The notes: generated from the sequence alone by a model not told the origin. A stretch of DNA of 36,683 nucleotides from DATKKM01 sp035542855 (GCA_035542855.1 DATKKM010000005.1:1-36683); one strand, 5' to 3'. Positions 23,273 through 31,665 are shown, numbered from the stretch's first letter. Translations and numbers: made by a program.

Positions 23273-23956
23273 TTGTCTAACTCTGTACCTGAGGCCGTGG
23301 CCGGCGTTGCCGAGACCATGGCCGCCTATCCCGGCCGCTGGGTCCTCTGCGGCGGCTGGGCCGTCGACGCCTGGCTGGACCGGGAGACTCGCGACCACGG
23401 CGACATTGACGTCTCGGTCTTCCTTGACGAATCGCAGATCCTGTACGAGTACCTGGCAGACTGGGAGCTCGTGGGCCACGACGCCTTCACAGACGACACC
23501 AACGAACTCTGGAACGGCCGGCTGCTAACGCTGCCCGCGCACCTGCACGGGCGCATCGCCCGCCCGGGGGAGGAAATCCCGCGAGAAGGGCCCCTCCTCG
23601 CTGACCGGGGTTTCGGGGTGGAGTTCGTGCTGAACGAGCGCACTGCCGGCGATGAGTGGGTGCTGTACTTCACCCCGCCGGACGGAAAGGCGTCCGCTCA
23701 CGAGCCCGTAGTGACGATCACGTTCGATCGGGGCGTGCAAGAATCGCGCTTCGGGGTGCCAACGCTGGCGCCGGAGGCAGTGCTCTTCTACAAGGCCACC
23801 GCCTACAAGGACACCCGCCACTACCTGCGCCAGCGCGATCACATCGACTTCGAGCGTCTGGTCCCACGGCTGAACGGCGAGCAGAGGGGCTGGCTGTCCG
23901 ACGCAATCGCTCGGGTGGAACCCGATCATCCGTGGCTAGGGGTGCTGGCCATGTGA
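23273..23956 (+). CDS. Nucleotidyltransferase resembling aminoglycoside 2''-adenylyltransferases (TTG start)
   Basis: A 227-residue protein whose N-terminal GGWAVDAWLDRETRDHGDID motif (residues 27-46) is the nucleotidyltransferase active site: Gly-Gly, then paired acidic residues in DID for two metal ions. This arrangement is characteristic of the family containing aminoglycoside 2''-adenylyltransferase, which transfers AMP to a drug hydroxyl. The rest fits a small C-terminal helical domain (LAPEAVLFYKATAYKDTRHYL). The true substrate is unknown; many chromosomal members have no proven resistance role. AAGGAG (23261-23266) lies six bases before the TTG and can be masked by pairing with the leader ORF. 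Confidence 0.75.
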   Translation: MSNSVPEAVAGVAETMAAYPGRWVLCGGWAVDAWLDRETRDHGDIDVSVFLDESQILYEYLADWELVGHDAFTDDTNELWNGRLLTLPAHLHGRIARPGEEIPREGPLLADRGFGVEFVLNERTAGDEWVLYFTPPDGKASAHEPVVTITFDRGVQESRFGVPTLAPEAVLFYKATAYKDTRHYLRQRDHIDFERLVPRLNGEQRGWLSDAIARVEPDHPWLGVLAM

Positions 23957-24031
23957 CCGGCGCGTGGGGGCGCAGCGGCGCTGCGCCCCCCGCATCGGCC
24001 CCTGTAAGCCGCACCGCAAAACCTGTACCCT

Positions 24032-24703
24032 ATGAACGTGAAGCCGCTCATCGCCATTCCGCGCTGGAAGGCCCCAACCTGGGAGCGCACCGGCTACTAC
24101 CTGGACTCGCTGGAGGCCGCGGGCGCCCGCTGCCAGCTGGTGGAAGAGAAGAAGCTGCCGGCGGACGCTCAGGGGTTCCTGCTGATGGGCGGCGTCGACG
24201 TCAACCCACGGCTTTACAAGGAGAAGCGCGGCAGCTTCACCGACCGCCCGCACGAGGAGCGCGACACCCACGAGCTGCGCCTGCTGGACGAGGCGTTGGA
24301 GCGCGACATCCCGGTGCTGGCGATCTGCCGCGGCCATCAACTGCTGAACGTGGCGCTGGGCGGCTCACTGCTGCAGCACATCGAGGACAACGCGCACCGC
24401 TGGACGGACGGCGGCGAGTCCAGCTGGCACGACGTCTCTTTCGAAGCGGGCCGGCTGCAGAGCGTGTACGGAAGCGGGCCTGTGCGGGTGAACTCGCGCC
24501 ACCACCAGGGGATCACCCCGGAGCGGCTGGCCGGCGGACTGCGCGCCGTCTCCGTCTCACATGACAGCTACGTTGAGGCGATGGAGGGCGAATCGCACCG
24601 CTGGACCGTGGGCGTGCAGTGGCATCCGGAGCGCCCGGAGATCCGCCGGGAGTCGATGGACCTCTGGCAGGCGTTCGTGGCAGCGGCCGCGCGTCCGGAC
24701 TAG
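24032..24703 (+). CDS. Class I glutamine amidotransferase-like hydrolase (PuuD/peptidase C26 type)
   Basis: A 223-residue amidotransferase-fold enzyme. The triad is present: Cys99 in ICRGHQLLNV, His198 and Glu200 in VQWHPERPE. LLMGGVDVNPRLY (50-62) and RVNSRHHQG (152-160) are typical of gamma-glutamyl-gamma-aminobutyrate hydrolase (PuuD) and related C26 peptidases, which cleave gamma-glutamyl amides. The protein is slightly shorter than E. coli PuuD, and no polyamine genes are adjacent, so the substrate is open. No Shine-Dalgarno precedes the ATG; TACCCT lies immediately before it. An internal GTG two codons downstream is a possible alternative start. Confidence 0.85.
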   Translation: MNVKPLIAIPRWKAPTWERTGYYLDSLEAAGARCQLVEEKKLPADAQGFLLMGGVDVNPRLYKEKRGSFTDRPHEERDTHELRLLDEALERDIPVLAICRGHQLLNVALGGSLLQHIEDNAHRWTDGGESSWHDVSFEAGRLQSVYGSGPVRVNSRHHQGITPERLAGGLRAVSVSHDSYVEAMEGESHRWTVGVQWHPERPEIRRESMDLWQAFVAAAARPD

Positions 24704-24769
24704 GCGAAAAAGTAACCTTGTAAACCGGCAACCGTTTTTACGGCGAGAGTATGGCGTTAATTCGCCTGC

Positions 24770-24775
24770 TATCAT
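24770..24775 (+). promoter_or_regulatory. -10 box six bases before the ABC ATPase start
   Basis: TATCAT followed by six bases and ATG at 24782. No Shine-Dalgarno is present, so the transcript is probably leaderless or nearly so. Confidence 0.5.
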
Positions 24776-24781
24776 TCCTGC

Positions 24782-25750
24782 ATGACACAACTGGTCACGA
24801 AACCTGAGGAAGCCGCGCCTTTCCGCGAGGAAGGAATCATCGTCGCGCGGCGGCTCGCCAAGCGTTATGGCGACTTCACGGCGGTGGACGGCATCTCGTT
24901 CTCGGTGCGGGGCGGTGAGTGCTTCGGGCTGCTGGGCCCGAACGGCGCCGGCAAGACGACAACGATCCGCATGATCAACTGCGTCTCGCCGGTCAGCGAG
25001 GGCGAGCTGATGGTGGACGGGCTGGACGTGCAGACCTCGCCGCGGCAGGTCAAGCAGGTGCTGGGCGTGGTGCCGCAGGAGAACAACCTGGACCCGGACC
25101 TCACCGTGCGACAGAACCTGCGCGCGTATGCCCGCTACTTCGATATGCCGCGCCAGGTCGCGGAGGACCGGATCGATGAGGCGCTTCATCTGTTCCAGTT
25201 GACTGATAAGCAGCACGACCGCCTGGACGAGCTTTCCGGAGGCCTCAAGCGCCGCCTGACGATAGCGCGCGGGCTGCTCAACCAGCCACGTATCCTGGTG
25301 CTGGACGAGCCGACCACGGGCCTCGACCCGCAGGCGCGGCACATGGTCTGGCAGAAGCTGCGGTATCTGCGCTCCCAGGGTGTGACGATGCTGCTCACCA
25401 CGCACTACATGGAGGAGGCGGACCACCTCTGCGACCGCATCGTCATCATTGACCGCGGGCGGATCATCGAAGAGGGGGCGCCGGCCGGTTTGATCGAAAA
25501 GCACGCGGGCAGCGAAGTGGTGGAGATCCACTTGGGTGACCTTGACGCGGCGCCGGTGATGCAGGAGCTGCTGAGCCACGACGGCCTCAAGGTTGAGCGC
25601 TCCGACGACATCCTCTACGTGTACATGAACAGCGCCGGCGACTTCGACCCCAGGCTGATCGAGGAACGTGCGGAGCGGGTGGTCTACCGCCGTGCGAACC
25701 TGGAGGACGTGTTCCTGAAGCTGACAGGCAGAGGGTTGGCGGCGGAATGA
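24782..25750 (+). CDS. ABC-2-type exporter ATP-binding protein (NodI/DrrA-like)
   Basis: A 322-residue ATPase. Walker A GPNGAGKTT (52-60), Q-loop Gln99, signature LSGGLKRR (151-158), Walker B ILVLDEP (171-177) and switch His208 are all present. The C-terminal 90 residues (after RGRIIEEG) are the extra domain of the NodI/DrrA group, which exports lipids, lipo-oligosaccharides or drugs. The permease gene overlaps by four bases (ATGA), so the two form one transporter. The natural substrate is not predictable. Confidence 0.95.
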   Translation: MTQLVTKPEEAAPFREEGIIVARRLAKRYGDFTAVDGISFSVRGGECFGLLGPNGAGKTTTIRMINCVSPVSEGELMVDGLDVQTSPRQVKQVLGVVPQENNLDPDLTVRQNLRAYARYFDMPRQVAEDRIDEALHLFQLTDKQHDRLDELSGGLKRRLTIARGLLNQPRILVLDEPTTGLDPQARHMVWQKLRYLRSQGVTMLLTTHYMEEADHLCDRIVIIDRGRIIEEGAPAGLIEKHAGSEVVEIHLGDLDAAPVMQELLSHDGLKVERSDDILYVYMNSAGDFDPRLIEERAERVVYRRANLEDVFLKLTGRGLAAE

Positions 25751-26565
25751 CGGCGGTCGCGCTGCCCACCGCCGCAGGACGACGCCGCGTGCGCTGGCAG
25801 GCGCCGCAGGTCACAATGCGCTGCCTGCATGTGTGGCGCCGCAACCGCGACGTCTACCTCAACATCTGGCGCAGCGAGCTCATCTGGCCGATTGTCGAGC
25901 CGCTGGTCACGCTGCTGGCGCTGGGGCTCGGCCTGGGCGATTTCGTAAAGCTGGAAAGCGGCCAGGATTACATCGACTTCTTCGGCCCGGCCATCATCGC
26001 CGTCTTTTCGATGTGGACGGCCACCGCCGAGTGCGGCTGGGGATCCTACACGCGGATGGACGCGCAAGGCACGTACGATGCCATCATCGCCACGCCGGTG
26101 AGCGTGGACGAGGTGACCACCGGCGAGATCATCTGGGGCATGAGCCGCTCCCTGCTGGGCGTGTTCTACATCATGGTGATGGTGGCCATCATGGGCGGCA
26201 TCAGCTCGCCGATGGCGCTGCTGATCTTCCCGCTGGCGCTGATCCCGGGCATCATGTTCTCGGCGATTTCGCTGGCCTACACGTCGATCGCGCGGTCGGT
26301 CAGCTCGCTCAACTACTTCTTCGCGTCGTTCATCACGCCGCAGTTCTGGCTGTCCGGCTCCTTCTTCCCGCTCTCGGAGCTGCCGCACTGGGTGTCCGTC
26401 GTCGCCTGGTTCACGCCGGCCTACCATGTCGTGCGCCTGTACCGGGCGCTGGCCAACGGCGACCTGCAGACGGACCACCTGATCGACGTCGGCTGGATCC
26501 TGGTGGTTTCGGTGGTCGCCTACCTGTTCGCGATCACGATGATGCGGCGGCGGCTCATAAAGTAG
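25747..26565 (+). CDS. ABC-2-type exporter permease (NodJ-like)
   Basis: A 272-residue inner-membrane permease. After a basic cytoplasmic N-terminus (about 40 residues) there are six hydrophobic helices. The cytoplasmic segment RMDAQGTYDAIIATPVSVDE and the loop FITPQFWLSGSFFPLSELPH before the last helices are characteristic of ABC-2 permeases of the NodJ type. It overlaps the ATPase gene by ATGA, ensuring coupled synthesis. A perfect 18-base palindrome lies 34 bases after its stop, in the gap before the convergent DsbA-like gene. Confidence 0.93.
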   Translation: MTAVALPTAAGRRRVRWQAPQVTMRCLHVWRRNRDVYLNIWRSELIWPIVEPLVTLLALGLGLGDFVKLESGQDYIDFFGPAIIAVFSMWTATAECGWGSYTRMDAQGTYDAIIATPVSVDEVTTGEIIWGMSRSLLGVFYIMVMVAIMGGISSPMALLIFPLALIPGIMFSAISLAYTSIARSVSSLNYFFASFITPQFWLSGSFFPLSELPHWVSVVAWFTPAYHVVRLYRALANGDLQTDHLIDVGWILVVSVVAYLFAITMMRRRLIK

Positions 26566-26599
26566 CGGCATCGCCGCCTGATACTCCACTCCGCCCATT

Positions 26600-26617
26600 G
26601 GAGGCCTGCAGGCCTCC
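26600..26617. repeat. Perfect 18-base palindrome between convergent genes
   Basis: GGAGGCCTG-CAGGCCTCC reads the same on both strands and forms a 7-bp stem with a TGCA loop. It sits between the ends of the NodJ-like and DsbA-like genes. No U-tract follows on either strand, so it is either a Rho-assisted bidirectional terminator or a dispersed palindromic element. Confidence 0.6.
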
Positions 26618-26629
26618 GCGACGCTCCCC

Positions 26630-27331
26630 TTATGCGAGCTTCCCGGACGCGATGCGTGAGGCGACGTTGCTGTAGACCGCGTACTCCTGGGCTCCGACGA
26701 CGGCGAACTTCTCGTTGAAGACGACGGTGGGCACGCCGGTGACGCCGGCGGCGCGCGCCCAGGCCAGCTGCTGCTCGACTTCGTCGGCGTAGCGGCGGTC
26801 CTCCAGGGCGCGGCGCAACTCATCCGCGTCGAGGCCGATGCCGGCGGCGACTTCGCAGACCACGTCCGTATCGCCGAGGTTGCGCTCCTCCTCGAAGTAG
26901 GCGTGGAAGAGGGCGCGGTGTATCTCCCACAGCTTGCCATGCTCCTTCGCGAACTCCGTGGCCTCGTGCGCCTTGCGGGTGTTAGGCACGATAGGCGGAC
27001 GCTTCATCTCGATGCCGGACGCGGCGGCGAGGTCGCGGAGGTTGTCCAGGTAGCCCGGCGGGTAAACGCGGCCCTTGCTCGCCTCTGAGCGCGGGATGCC
27101 CTCCGGCGGAATGCCGGGCCGCAGCTCGTAGGCGCCGACGCTCAGCTCGACATCGAACTCGGCCCGCAACTGCTCGATGCGGGTGAAGCCGATGTAGCAC
27201 CAGGGGCAGATGTAGTCGGAGACGACGAGCAGTCGGATCCCTGGCCGCGCGGGCGCCGCGTCTACCTCGATGCCGGCGTGGCGTTCGACGTCGATGTCGC
27301 CGTCGAAGCCGATGCCCCAGGACTCGCTCAT
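26630..27331 (-). CDS. DsbA-family oxidoreductase, FrnE-like
   Basis: A 233-residue thioredoxin-fold protein with the active site CPWC (42-45, in SDYICPWCYIG) and a C-terminal cis-proline segment GVTGVPTVVF. The helical insertion between them (about 75-180) is typical of the FrnE/2-hydroxychromene-2-carboxylate-isomerase branch. It probably catalyses thiol-disulfide exchange in the cytoplasm because no signal peptide is present; the first 30 residues are a variable acidic extension. TATACT lies only six bases upstream of the ATG and there is no Shine-Dalgarno, so the mRNA is probably leaderless. Confidence 0.9.
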   Translation of the reverse strand: MSESWGIGFDGDIDVERHAGIEVDAAPARPGIRLLVVSDYICPWCYIGFTRIEQLRAEFDVELSVGAYELRPGIPPEGIPRSEASKGRVYPPGYLDNLRDLAAASGIEMKRPPIVPNTRKAHEATEFAKEHGKLWEIHRALFHAYFEEERNLGDTDVVCEVAAGIGLDADELRRALEDRRYADEVEQQLAWARAAGVTGVPTVVFNEKFAVVGAQEYAVYSNVASRIASGKLA

Positions 27332-27337
27332 GGGACG

Positions 27338-27343
27338 AGTATA
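27338..27343 (-). promoter_or_regulatory. -10 box of the DsbA-like gene, leaderless configuration
   Basis: TATACT on the minus strand, followed by CGTCCC and ATG. Transcription starting 7 bases downstream would begin exactly at the A of the start codon. Confidence 0.6.
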
Positions 27344-27371
27344 CGCTCGGCAAGTGTCGTCGCACCGCTCG

Positions 27372-27398
27372 TCCTTTCGAGAACCTCAGGATGAGTGG
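27372..27398 (-). repeat. Diverged copy of the TCCTGAG...TCGAAGG dispersed repeat
   Basis: On the minus strand the sequence CATCCTGAGGTTCTCGAAAG shares its core with the element at 10835-10857. It lies between the divergent DsbA-like and RidA genes. Only two copies are seen in this window. Confidence 0.5.
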
Positions 27399-27431
27399 TG
27401 GTTGCGGATAGAATGGGCCGCGAGGTGACAC

Positions 27432-27827
27432 ATGACTGATCGGCAGAACATATCGTCCAACTCTCCGTACGAACCGATCTTCGGGTACTCGCGCGCGGTT
27501 AGGGTGGGGGACCAGGTCTTCGTCGCCGGCACCGTGGCCTGGGGCGACGACGGGGAGATCGTCGGCATCGGCGACATGTACACACAGGCGAAGCAGACGC
27601 TGCGCAATATCGAGAGGGCGCTGGCAGCGGCCGGCGCGACGATGGCTGACGTGGTGCGGACGCGGATGTTCATGACGGACGTCTCGCGCTGGTCAGAGGT
27701 GGCTAAGGCGCACGGGGAGGTCTTCGGCGAGATCCGGCCGGCGGCGACCGGTATCGAGGTGAAGGCGCTGGTCCAGCCGGAATTCCTGGTTGAGATCGAG
27801 GTGGACGCGGTTATCGGCACGCGGTAG
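27432..27827 (+). CDS. RidA-family enamine/imine deaminase
   Basis: A 131-residue protein of the RidA/YjgF family, which hydrolyses reactive enamine or imine intermediates from PLP enzymes. Conserved parts include YSRAVRVGDQVFVAGTVA, MYTQAKQTLRNIERAL, DVVRTRMFMTD and the active-site strand RPAATGIEVKAL with its conserved Arg, followed by LVEIEVDAVI. It is probably a trimer. TAGAAT (27409-27414) and GAGGTG precede the ATG at normal leadered spacing. It is convergent with the ketopantoate-reductase-like gene. Confidence 0.9.
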   Translation: MTDRQNISSNSPYEPIFGYSRAVRVGDQVFVAGTVAWGDDGEIVGIGDMYTQAKQTLRNIERALAAAGATMADVVRTRMFMTDVSRWSEVAKAHGEVFGEIRPAATGIEVKALVQPEFLVEIEVDAVIGTR

Positions 27828-27877
27828 AGACGGCCCGGCGGGCGGTCTGCGGGGCAGGGGTGATGGGGTCCGCGACC

Positions 27878-27897
27878 TTGCCGGCTGCCACCGGCAA
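27878..27897. terminator. Hairpin between convergent RidA and reductase genes
   Basis: TTGCCGG (27878-27884) pairs with CCGGCAA (27891-27897) around a six-base loop. No U-tract follows on either strand, so termination strength is uncertain. Confidence 0.5.
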
Positions 27898-27905
27898 ACG
27901 TGGGT

Positions 27906-28892
27906 TCAGACGCCTCGGCGAGATGTCTCGACAGGGGAGCCGTCCACGCGCGCCATCAGCTCCTCCACGGTGTAGGAGCCGGGGCGGCGGCCGTCGCGGA
28001 CGGCCTCGGCGGCGGCGAACTGCAGCATGCGATTGAAGGGAGTGGCGATGCCGTGCATCGCGCCGAGAAGGGCGATCTCGCCGTTCAGGTAATCTGTCTC
28101 CAGGGTGCCGCCGCGCTCCATGCTTTGCCACGTGGAGCCGCCGAGGTGAGGGGCGCCCTCGACGGGCTTCATCGTCAGCTTCGCGGAGTCGGCCGCGAAC
28201 TCCGCCTCGTCCGCCACCTCGATGCCGGCGGCCTCGTAGACCATCAGCGCCTCGTCGCGCACCCGCCGTACGATGTCGCCGGCGGCGGCCATGCCGCAGA
28301 GCGCCTGCACGGTGTTCGCCAGGTTCATCAGCAGCTTGGCGTACTTCTGGCGCATGATCTTCGGCTCGGCGTGGGAGATGAACTCGCTGCCGTCCAGGTC
28401 CATCGCCACGCGCATCGACAGGTGGTCCGTTCCCTCCGGGTAGCAGCCCAGGTCCAGCACACCCGTGACCGGCGCGGAGTGGGCGATGACGACGCCGGGC
28501 TCCAGGTGCGTGGCCGGCATGCGCACGTTCAGGCCGTAAACGCGCGAGAAGACGCGCAGAGCCATCGCCTCGTTCGCCACGCCGTTCTGAGCGCAGATCA
28601 CCGGCACGTCGCCGGCGGCCAGGCGCAGCGCTTCCAACGCCGCCCAGGTGTCCTGCGATTTCATGGTCAGGAACACGGCTTCGTCGCCCTGCCATCCGAT
28701 CTCGGCCGGGCTGCCGGCGGCGGGGATCTGCAGCCGCGTGTCGCCGTCCGGCGTGCGCAGAAGCAGGCCATCGCGCCGGACGGCTTCCAGGTGGGGGCCC
28801 CGGCAGATGAGCGTGACGTCCTGGCCGTGCTGGGCCAGCTTGCCGCCGATCGTCCCGCCGATAGCGCCCGCGCCGTAGACCACGTACCGCAT
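27906..28892 (-). CDS. Ketopantoate-reductase-like protein (PanE/ApbA family)
   Basis: A 328-residue NADPH-dependent 6-phosphogluconate-dehydrogenase-type reductase. The nucleotide loop is GAGAIGGTIG (7-16). KSQDT and ICAQNGVANE match the family's second motif, and KYAKLLMNLANTV supplies the catalytic Lys. The C-terminal NGEIALLGAMHGIATPFNRM contains the usual G-x-P-x-N signature. In PanE this reaction reduces 2-dehydropantoate to pantoate for CoA synthesis; several paralogues act on other 2-oxo acids, and no other pantothenate gene is nearby, so the substrate is provisional. TATACT lies seven bases before the ATG with no Shine-Dalgarno, indicating a leaderless mRNA. Confidence 0.85.
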   Translation of the reverse strand: MRYVVYGAGAIGGTIGGKLAQHGQDVTLICRGPHLEAVRRDGLLLRTPDGDTRLQIPAAGSPAEIGWQGDEAVFLTMKSQDTWAALEALRLAAGDVPVICAQNGVANEAMALRVFSRVYGLNVRMPATHLEPGVVIAHSAPVTGVLDLGCYPEGTDHLSMRVAMDLDGSEFISHAEPKIMRQKYAKLLMNLANTVQALCGMAAAGDIVRRVRDEALMVYEAAGIEVADEAEFAADSAKLTMKPVEGAPHLGGSTWQSMERGGTLETDYLNGEIALLGAMHGIATPFNRMLQFAAAEAVRDGRRPGSYTVEELMARVDGSPVETSRRGV

Positions 28893-28899
28893 GGCTCGC

Positions 28900-28905
28900 A
28901 GTATA
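28900..28905 (-). promoter_or_regulatory. -10 box of the reductase gene, leaderless configuration
   Basis: TATACT on the minus strand, seven bases from ATG at 28892. It is divergent from, and only nine bases away from, the -10 box of the cyclase operon. Confidence 0.6.
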
Positions 28906-28914
28906 ACGCTGCCT

Positions 28915-28920
28915 TAGAAT
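28915..28920 (+). promoter_or_regulatory. -10 box of the cyclase operon
   Basis: TAGAAT, nine bases before ATG at 28930. It immediately precedes an in-frame GTG at 28921, which is therefore unlikely to be the true start. Confidence 0.5.
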
Positions 28921-28929
28921 GTGAGCGTC

Positions 28930-30291
28930 ATGGTGCAGTCCGGCGTCCAGTACGTGACGACCAGCGATGGCGTGAGCATCGCCTATGTTGTGCGCGGCGA
29001 AGGGTACCCGGTCATCCACATGCAGGGACAGCCGTTCACGCATGTCCAGGCGGAGACTCACCTGGAGAACTACGCCCGCTACAACCAGGCTGTGGGCCAC
29101 AACCGGCGCGCTATCCGCTTCGATACCCGTGGCAGCGGCCTATCCCAGCGCGGCATCCCGGAGTTCACGCTGGACGGCATCACTGAAGACCTGATCGCCG
29201 TCGCCGATCGCCTCGAGCTGGAGCGGTTCGCGATTGTCGGGACGCAGGCCGGCGGCCTGATCGCCCTCAATGCGTACCGGCGCATGCCGGAGCGCGTCTC
29301 GCACATCGCGTTCCTGGATGCGTATCCGAGCGGAGTGCGCTTTGGGGAAATCCCGCAGGTGCGCGCGTTCATGGCGTTGGGTGGCACAGACTGGGAGCTG
29401 TTCACGGAGTCCCTGGCTCACTCGTTCTTCGGATGGGACGCCGGCAAGCAAGCGCGAGACTACGCGAAGTTCCTGCGGGAGTGCGTGAACCAGGACGAGG
29501 CCATGCGCATGTTCAATGCGCTCTTCCAGATGGATCTGACGGACATGCTGCCCACGGTGAAGATCCCAACTGTTGTACTTCACCACAGCCGCTCCATCAT
29601 CCCGGACATGGAGGCGGCCAGGCTCCTTGCCTCGCGGCTGCCGCAGACGGAGCTGGTCTTGCTGCGGGGCTACTGGAACGACTCCCAGGACGACCTGGAA
29701 GTGGTCGACGCAGCGATCACGAAGCTGCTTGGCGGAGACGCGGCACGGCCGCCGTCTGCGACAGCAACACGGGCACCCAGCCCCGGCGGACTGGTGACGA
29801 TCCTCTTCACGGACGTCGAAGGCTCTACCGCGCTGACGCAGCGCCTGGGCGACGTGCGGGCGCGCGAACTGTTCCGGAAGCACGAGCGGATCACGCGGGA
29901 GGCGCTGGCGGCACACGGCGGCTCTGAGGTGAAGACAATGGGCGATGGGTTCATGGCCTCTTTCGGGTCTGCCAGCGGGGCGCTGGAGTGCGCCATCGCC
30001 CTGGAGCGGGCCTTTGCGGAGCACAACGCCACCGCGGAGACGCCGGTCAACGTCCGCATCGGCCTCAACGCGGGCGAGCCGATCGCCGAGGAGGAGGACC
30101 TCTTCGGGACGGCGGTCATCACGGCGGCGCGGATCGCCGCGCAGGCGAAGGGCGGCGAGATCCTGGTCTCCAACGTGGTGCGGGAGCTGGTGGCCGGGCG
30201 CGGGTTCATGTTCGCCGACCGCGGCGAGGCGCTGCTGCGCGGCTTCGAGGACCCGGTGCGCATCTTCGAGGTGCGCTGGCGGGAGCCCTAG
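28930..30291 (+). CDS. Alpha/beta-hydrolase fold fused to class III adenylate cyclase, degenerate hydrolase
   Basis: A 453-residue fusion. Residues 1-270 form an alpha/beta-hydrolase fold, but the nucleophile elbow reads GTQAG (104-108) with Gln106 in place of Ser, and no catalytic His follows the last strand (LLRGYWNDSQDD). It is probably a ligand-binding or regulatory domain. The class III cyclase domain (287-453) has metal-binding Asp295 (LFTDVEGST) and Asp339 (GDGFMASF), adenine-selecting Lys335 and Arg401. The Asn usually two residues after the G-x-x-V motif is Ile397, so activity needs testing. The start at 28930 aligns residue by residue with the paralogue downstream. Its stop abuts the next ATG. 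Confidence 0.9.
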   Translation: MVQSGVQYVTTSDGVSIAYVVRGEGYPVIHMQGQPFTHVQAETHLENYARYNQAVGHNRRAIRFDTRGSGLSQRGIPEFTLDGITEDLIAVADRLELERFAIVGTQAGGLIALNAYRRMPERVSHIAFLDAYPSGVRFGEIPQVRAFMALGGTDWELFTESLAHSFFGWDAGKQARDYAKFLRECVNQDEAMRMFNALFQMDLTDMLPTVKIPTVVLHHSRSIIPDMEAARLLASRLPQTELVLLRGYWNDSQDDLEVVDAAITKLLGGDAARPPSATATRAPSPGGLVTILFTDVEGSTALTQRLGDVRARELFRKHERITREALAAHGGSEVKTMGDGFMASFGSASGALECAIALERAFAEHNATAETPVNVRIGLNAGEPIAEEEDLFGTAVITAARIAAQAKGGEILVSNVVRELVAGRGFMFADRGEALLRGFEDPVRIFEVRWREP

Positions 30292-31665
30292 ATGGACCAG
30301 CCCCGTATCCAGTACACGCGGACGCGGGACGGCGTGAACATCGCCTTCTTTTCACTCGGCGAAGGACTGCCAGTGATCTATATTCCGCCGATCCCGTGGA
30401 GCCATCTGCAGCTGGAGTGGGAGCACCCGGGCTACCGGCGCTGGTTCGAAGCCAATTCCCGCGGCAAGCGGGTGATCCGCTACGATAACCGTGGCAGTGG
30501 CATGTCCGACCGCAACGTGACGGCGTACCAGCTGGAGGACTTCCAACTGGACATCGACGCCGTGGCCGGCAAGCTTGGCCTCGATCGCTTCGTGGTGATC
30601 GGGGTGTCAATCGGTGGGCCGGTTGCCATCACCTACGCGGCCAATCACCCGGAGCGAGTCGAGAGGCTGGTGCTCTGGTGCTCACCTTCGCGGATGGAGG
30701 ACATCAACAACCCGGCGGGCCAGGCCATGCGGACGCTGCGCGAGACTGACTGGACGCTGTTCACGGAGACGGCCGCACACGCGATGGTTGCCGGGTGGGG
30801 ATCGAGCGACGAGGCCCGGCGTTTCGCTGAGGTCATGCGGGGCTCCGTAAACGCCGACGATGCCTTCGCCCACCACATCCTGCGCTCCGAGCCGGACATC
30901 GACCAGGTCCTGCCACGAGTGCAGTGCCCAACGCTTGTGCTGCAGCGCCGCGAGTCCGTGTTTCCGGACGTCGCCGCCGCCCGGCACATCGCGGCGCGGG
31001 TGCCGAACGCAGAGCTGGTGCTACTGGAAGGGGCCTCGCTGCTGCCCTGGGCTGGCGACATGAAGGAGGTGGTTCGGGAGATCAACCGCTTCCTGGGGGT
31101 CGACGCGGGCGAGGCGCCAAGCCCTGCTCTGGCCACGGGGCAGCGGCCGCCCGCCGCCGGCCTGGTCACCATCCTCTTTACGGACATCGAAGGCTCCACC
31201 ACGCTGACCAGGAAGATGGGGGACGCGGCGGCGCAGCAGGTGGTGCGCGCCCACAACGCCATCGTGCGCGAGGCTCTCGCGAAGCACGGCGGCAGCGAAA
31301 TAAAGCACACCGGCGACGGCATCATGGCCTCGTTCCCGCTGGCCTCCAGCGCGATCGAAGCGGCGATCGACATACAGCGCGGTGTGGCCGAGCACAACCT
31401 CGCACAACCCGAGACGTCACTGCGGGTGCGGGTTGGGTTGAACGCGGGCGAGCCGGTGATCGAGGACGAAGACATGTTCGGTACGGCGGTGCAGCTGGCC
31501 CGCCGCGTCTGCGACGCCGCTCAGCCCGGCACGGTCCTGGTCACGGACGTCGTGCGCCAGCTGGCCGCGGGCAAGGGCTACATGTTCGCCGACTGTGGCG
31601 AGTCCACGCTGCGCGGTTTCGAGGACCCTGTTAGGCTCTTCGAAGTAAAGTGGACGGAGGAGTGA
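30292..31665 (+). CDS. Second alpha/beta-hydrolase fold fused to class III adenylate cyclase
   Basis: A 457-residue tandem paralogue of the preceding gene. The hydrolase half keeps an intact nucleophile elbow, GVSIGG (104-109, Ser106), but where the catalytic His is expected it reads GASLLPWAGD (248-257), so the triad is incomplete. The cyclase half has LFTDIEGST (Asp298), Lys338, Asp342 (HTGDGIMASF) and Arg404. The usual transition-state Asn is Gln401. Ser106 here and Gln106 in its neighbour align exactly. It would make cAMP in response to a signal read by the hydrolase-like domain. The ATG follows the upstream stop directly, and a GGAGGAG near its end serves the next gene. Confidence 0.9.
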   Translation: MDQPRIQYTRTRDGVNIAFFSLGEGLPVIYIPPIPWSHLQLEWEHPGYRRWFEANSRGKRVIRYDNRGSGMSDRNVTAYQLEDFQLDIDAVAGKLGLDRFVVIGVSIGGPVAITYAANHPERVERLVLWCSPSRMEDINNPAGQAMRTLRETDWTLFTETAAHAMVAGWGSSDEARRFAEVMRGSVNADDAFAHHILRSEPDIDQVLPRVQCPTLVLQRRESVFPDVAAARHIAARVPNAELVLLEGASLLPWAGDMKEVVREINRFLGVDAGEAPSPALATGQRPPAAGLVTILFTDIEGSTTLTRKMGDAAAQQVVRAHNAIVREALAKHGGSEIKHTGDGIMASFPLASSAIEAAIDIQRGVAEHNLAQPETSLRVRVGLNAGEPVIEDEDMFGTAVQLARRVCDAAQPGTVLVTDVVRQLAAGKGYMFADCGESTLRGFEDPVRLFEVKWTEE

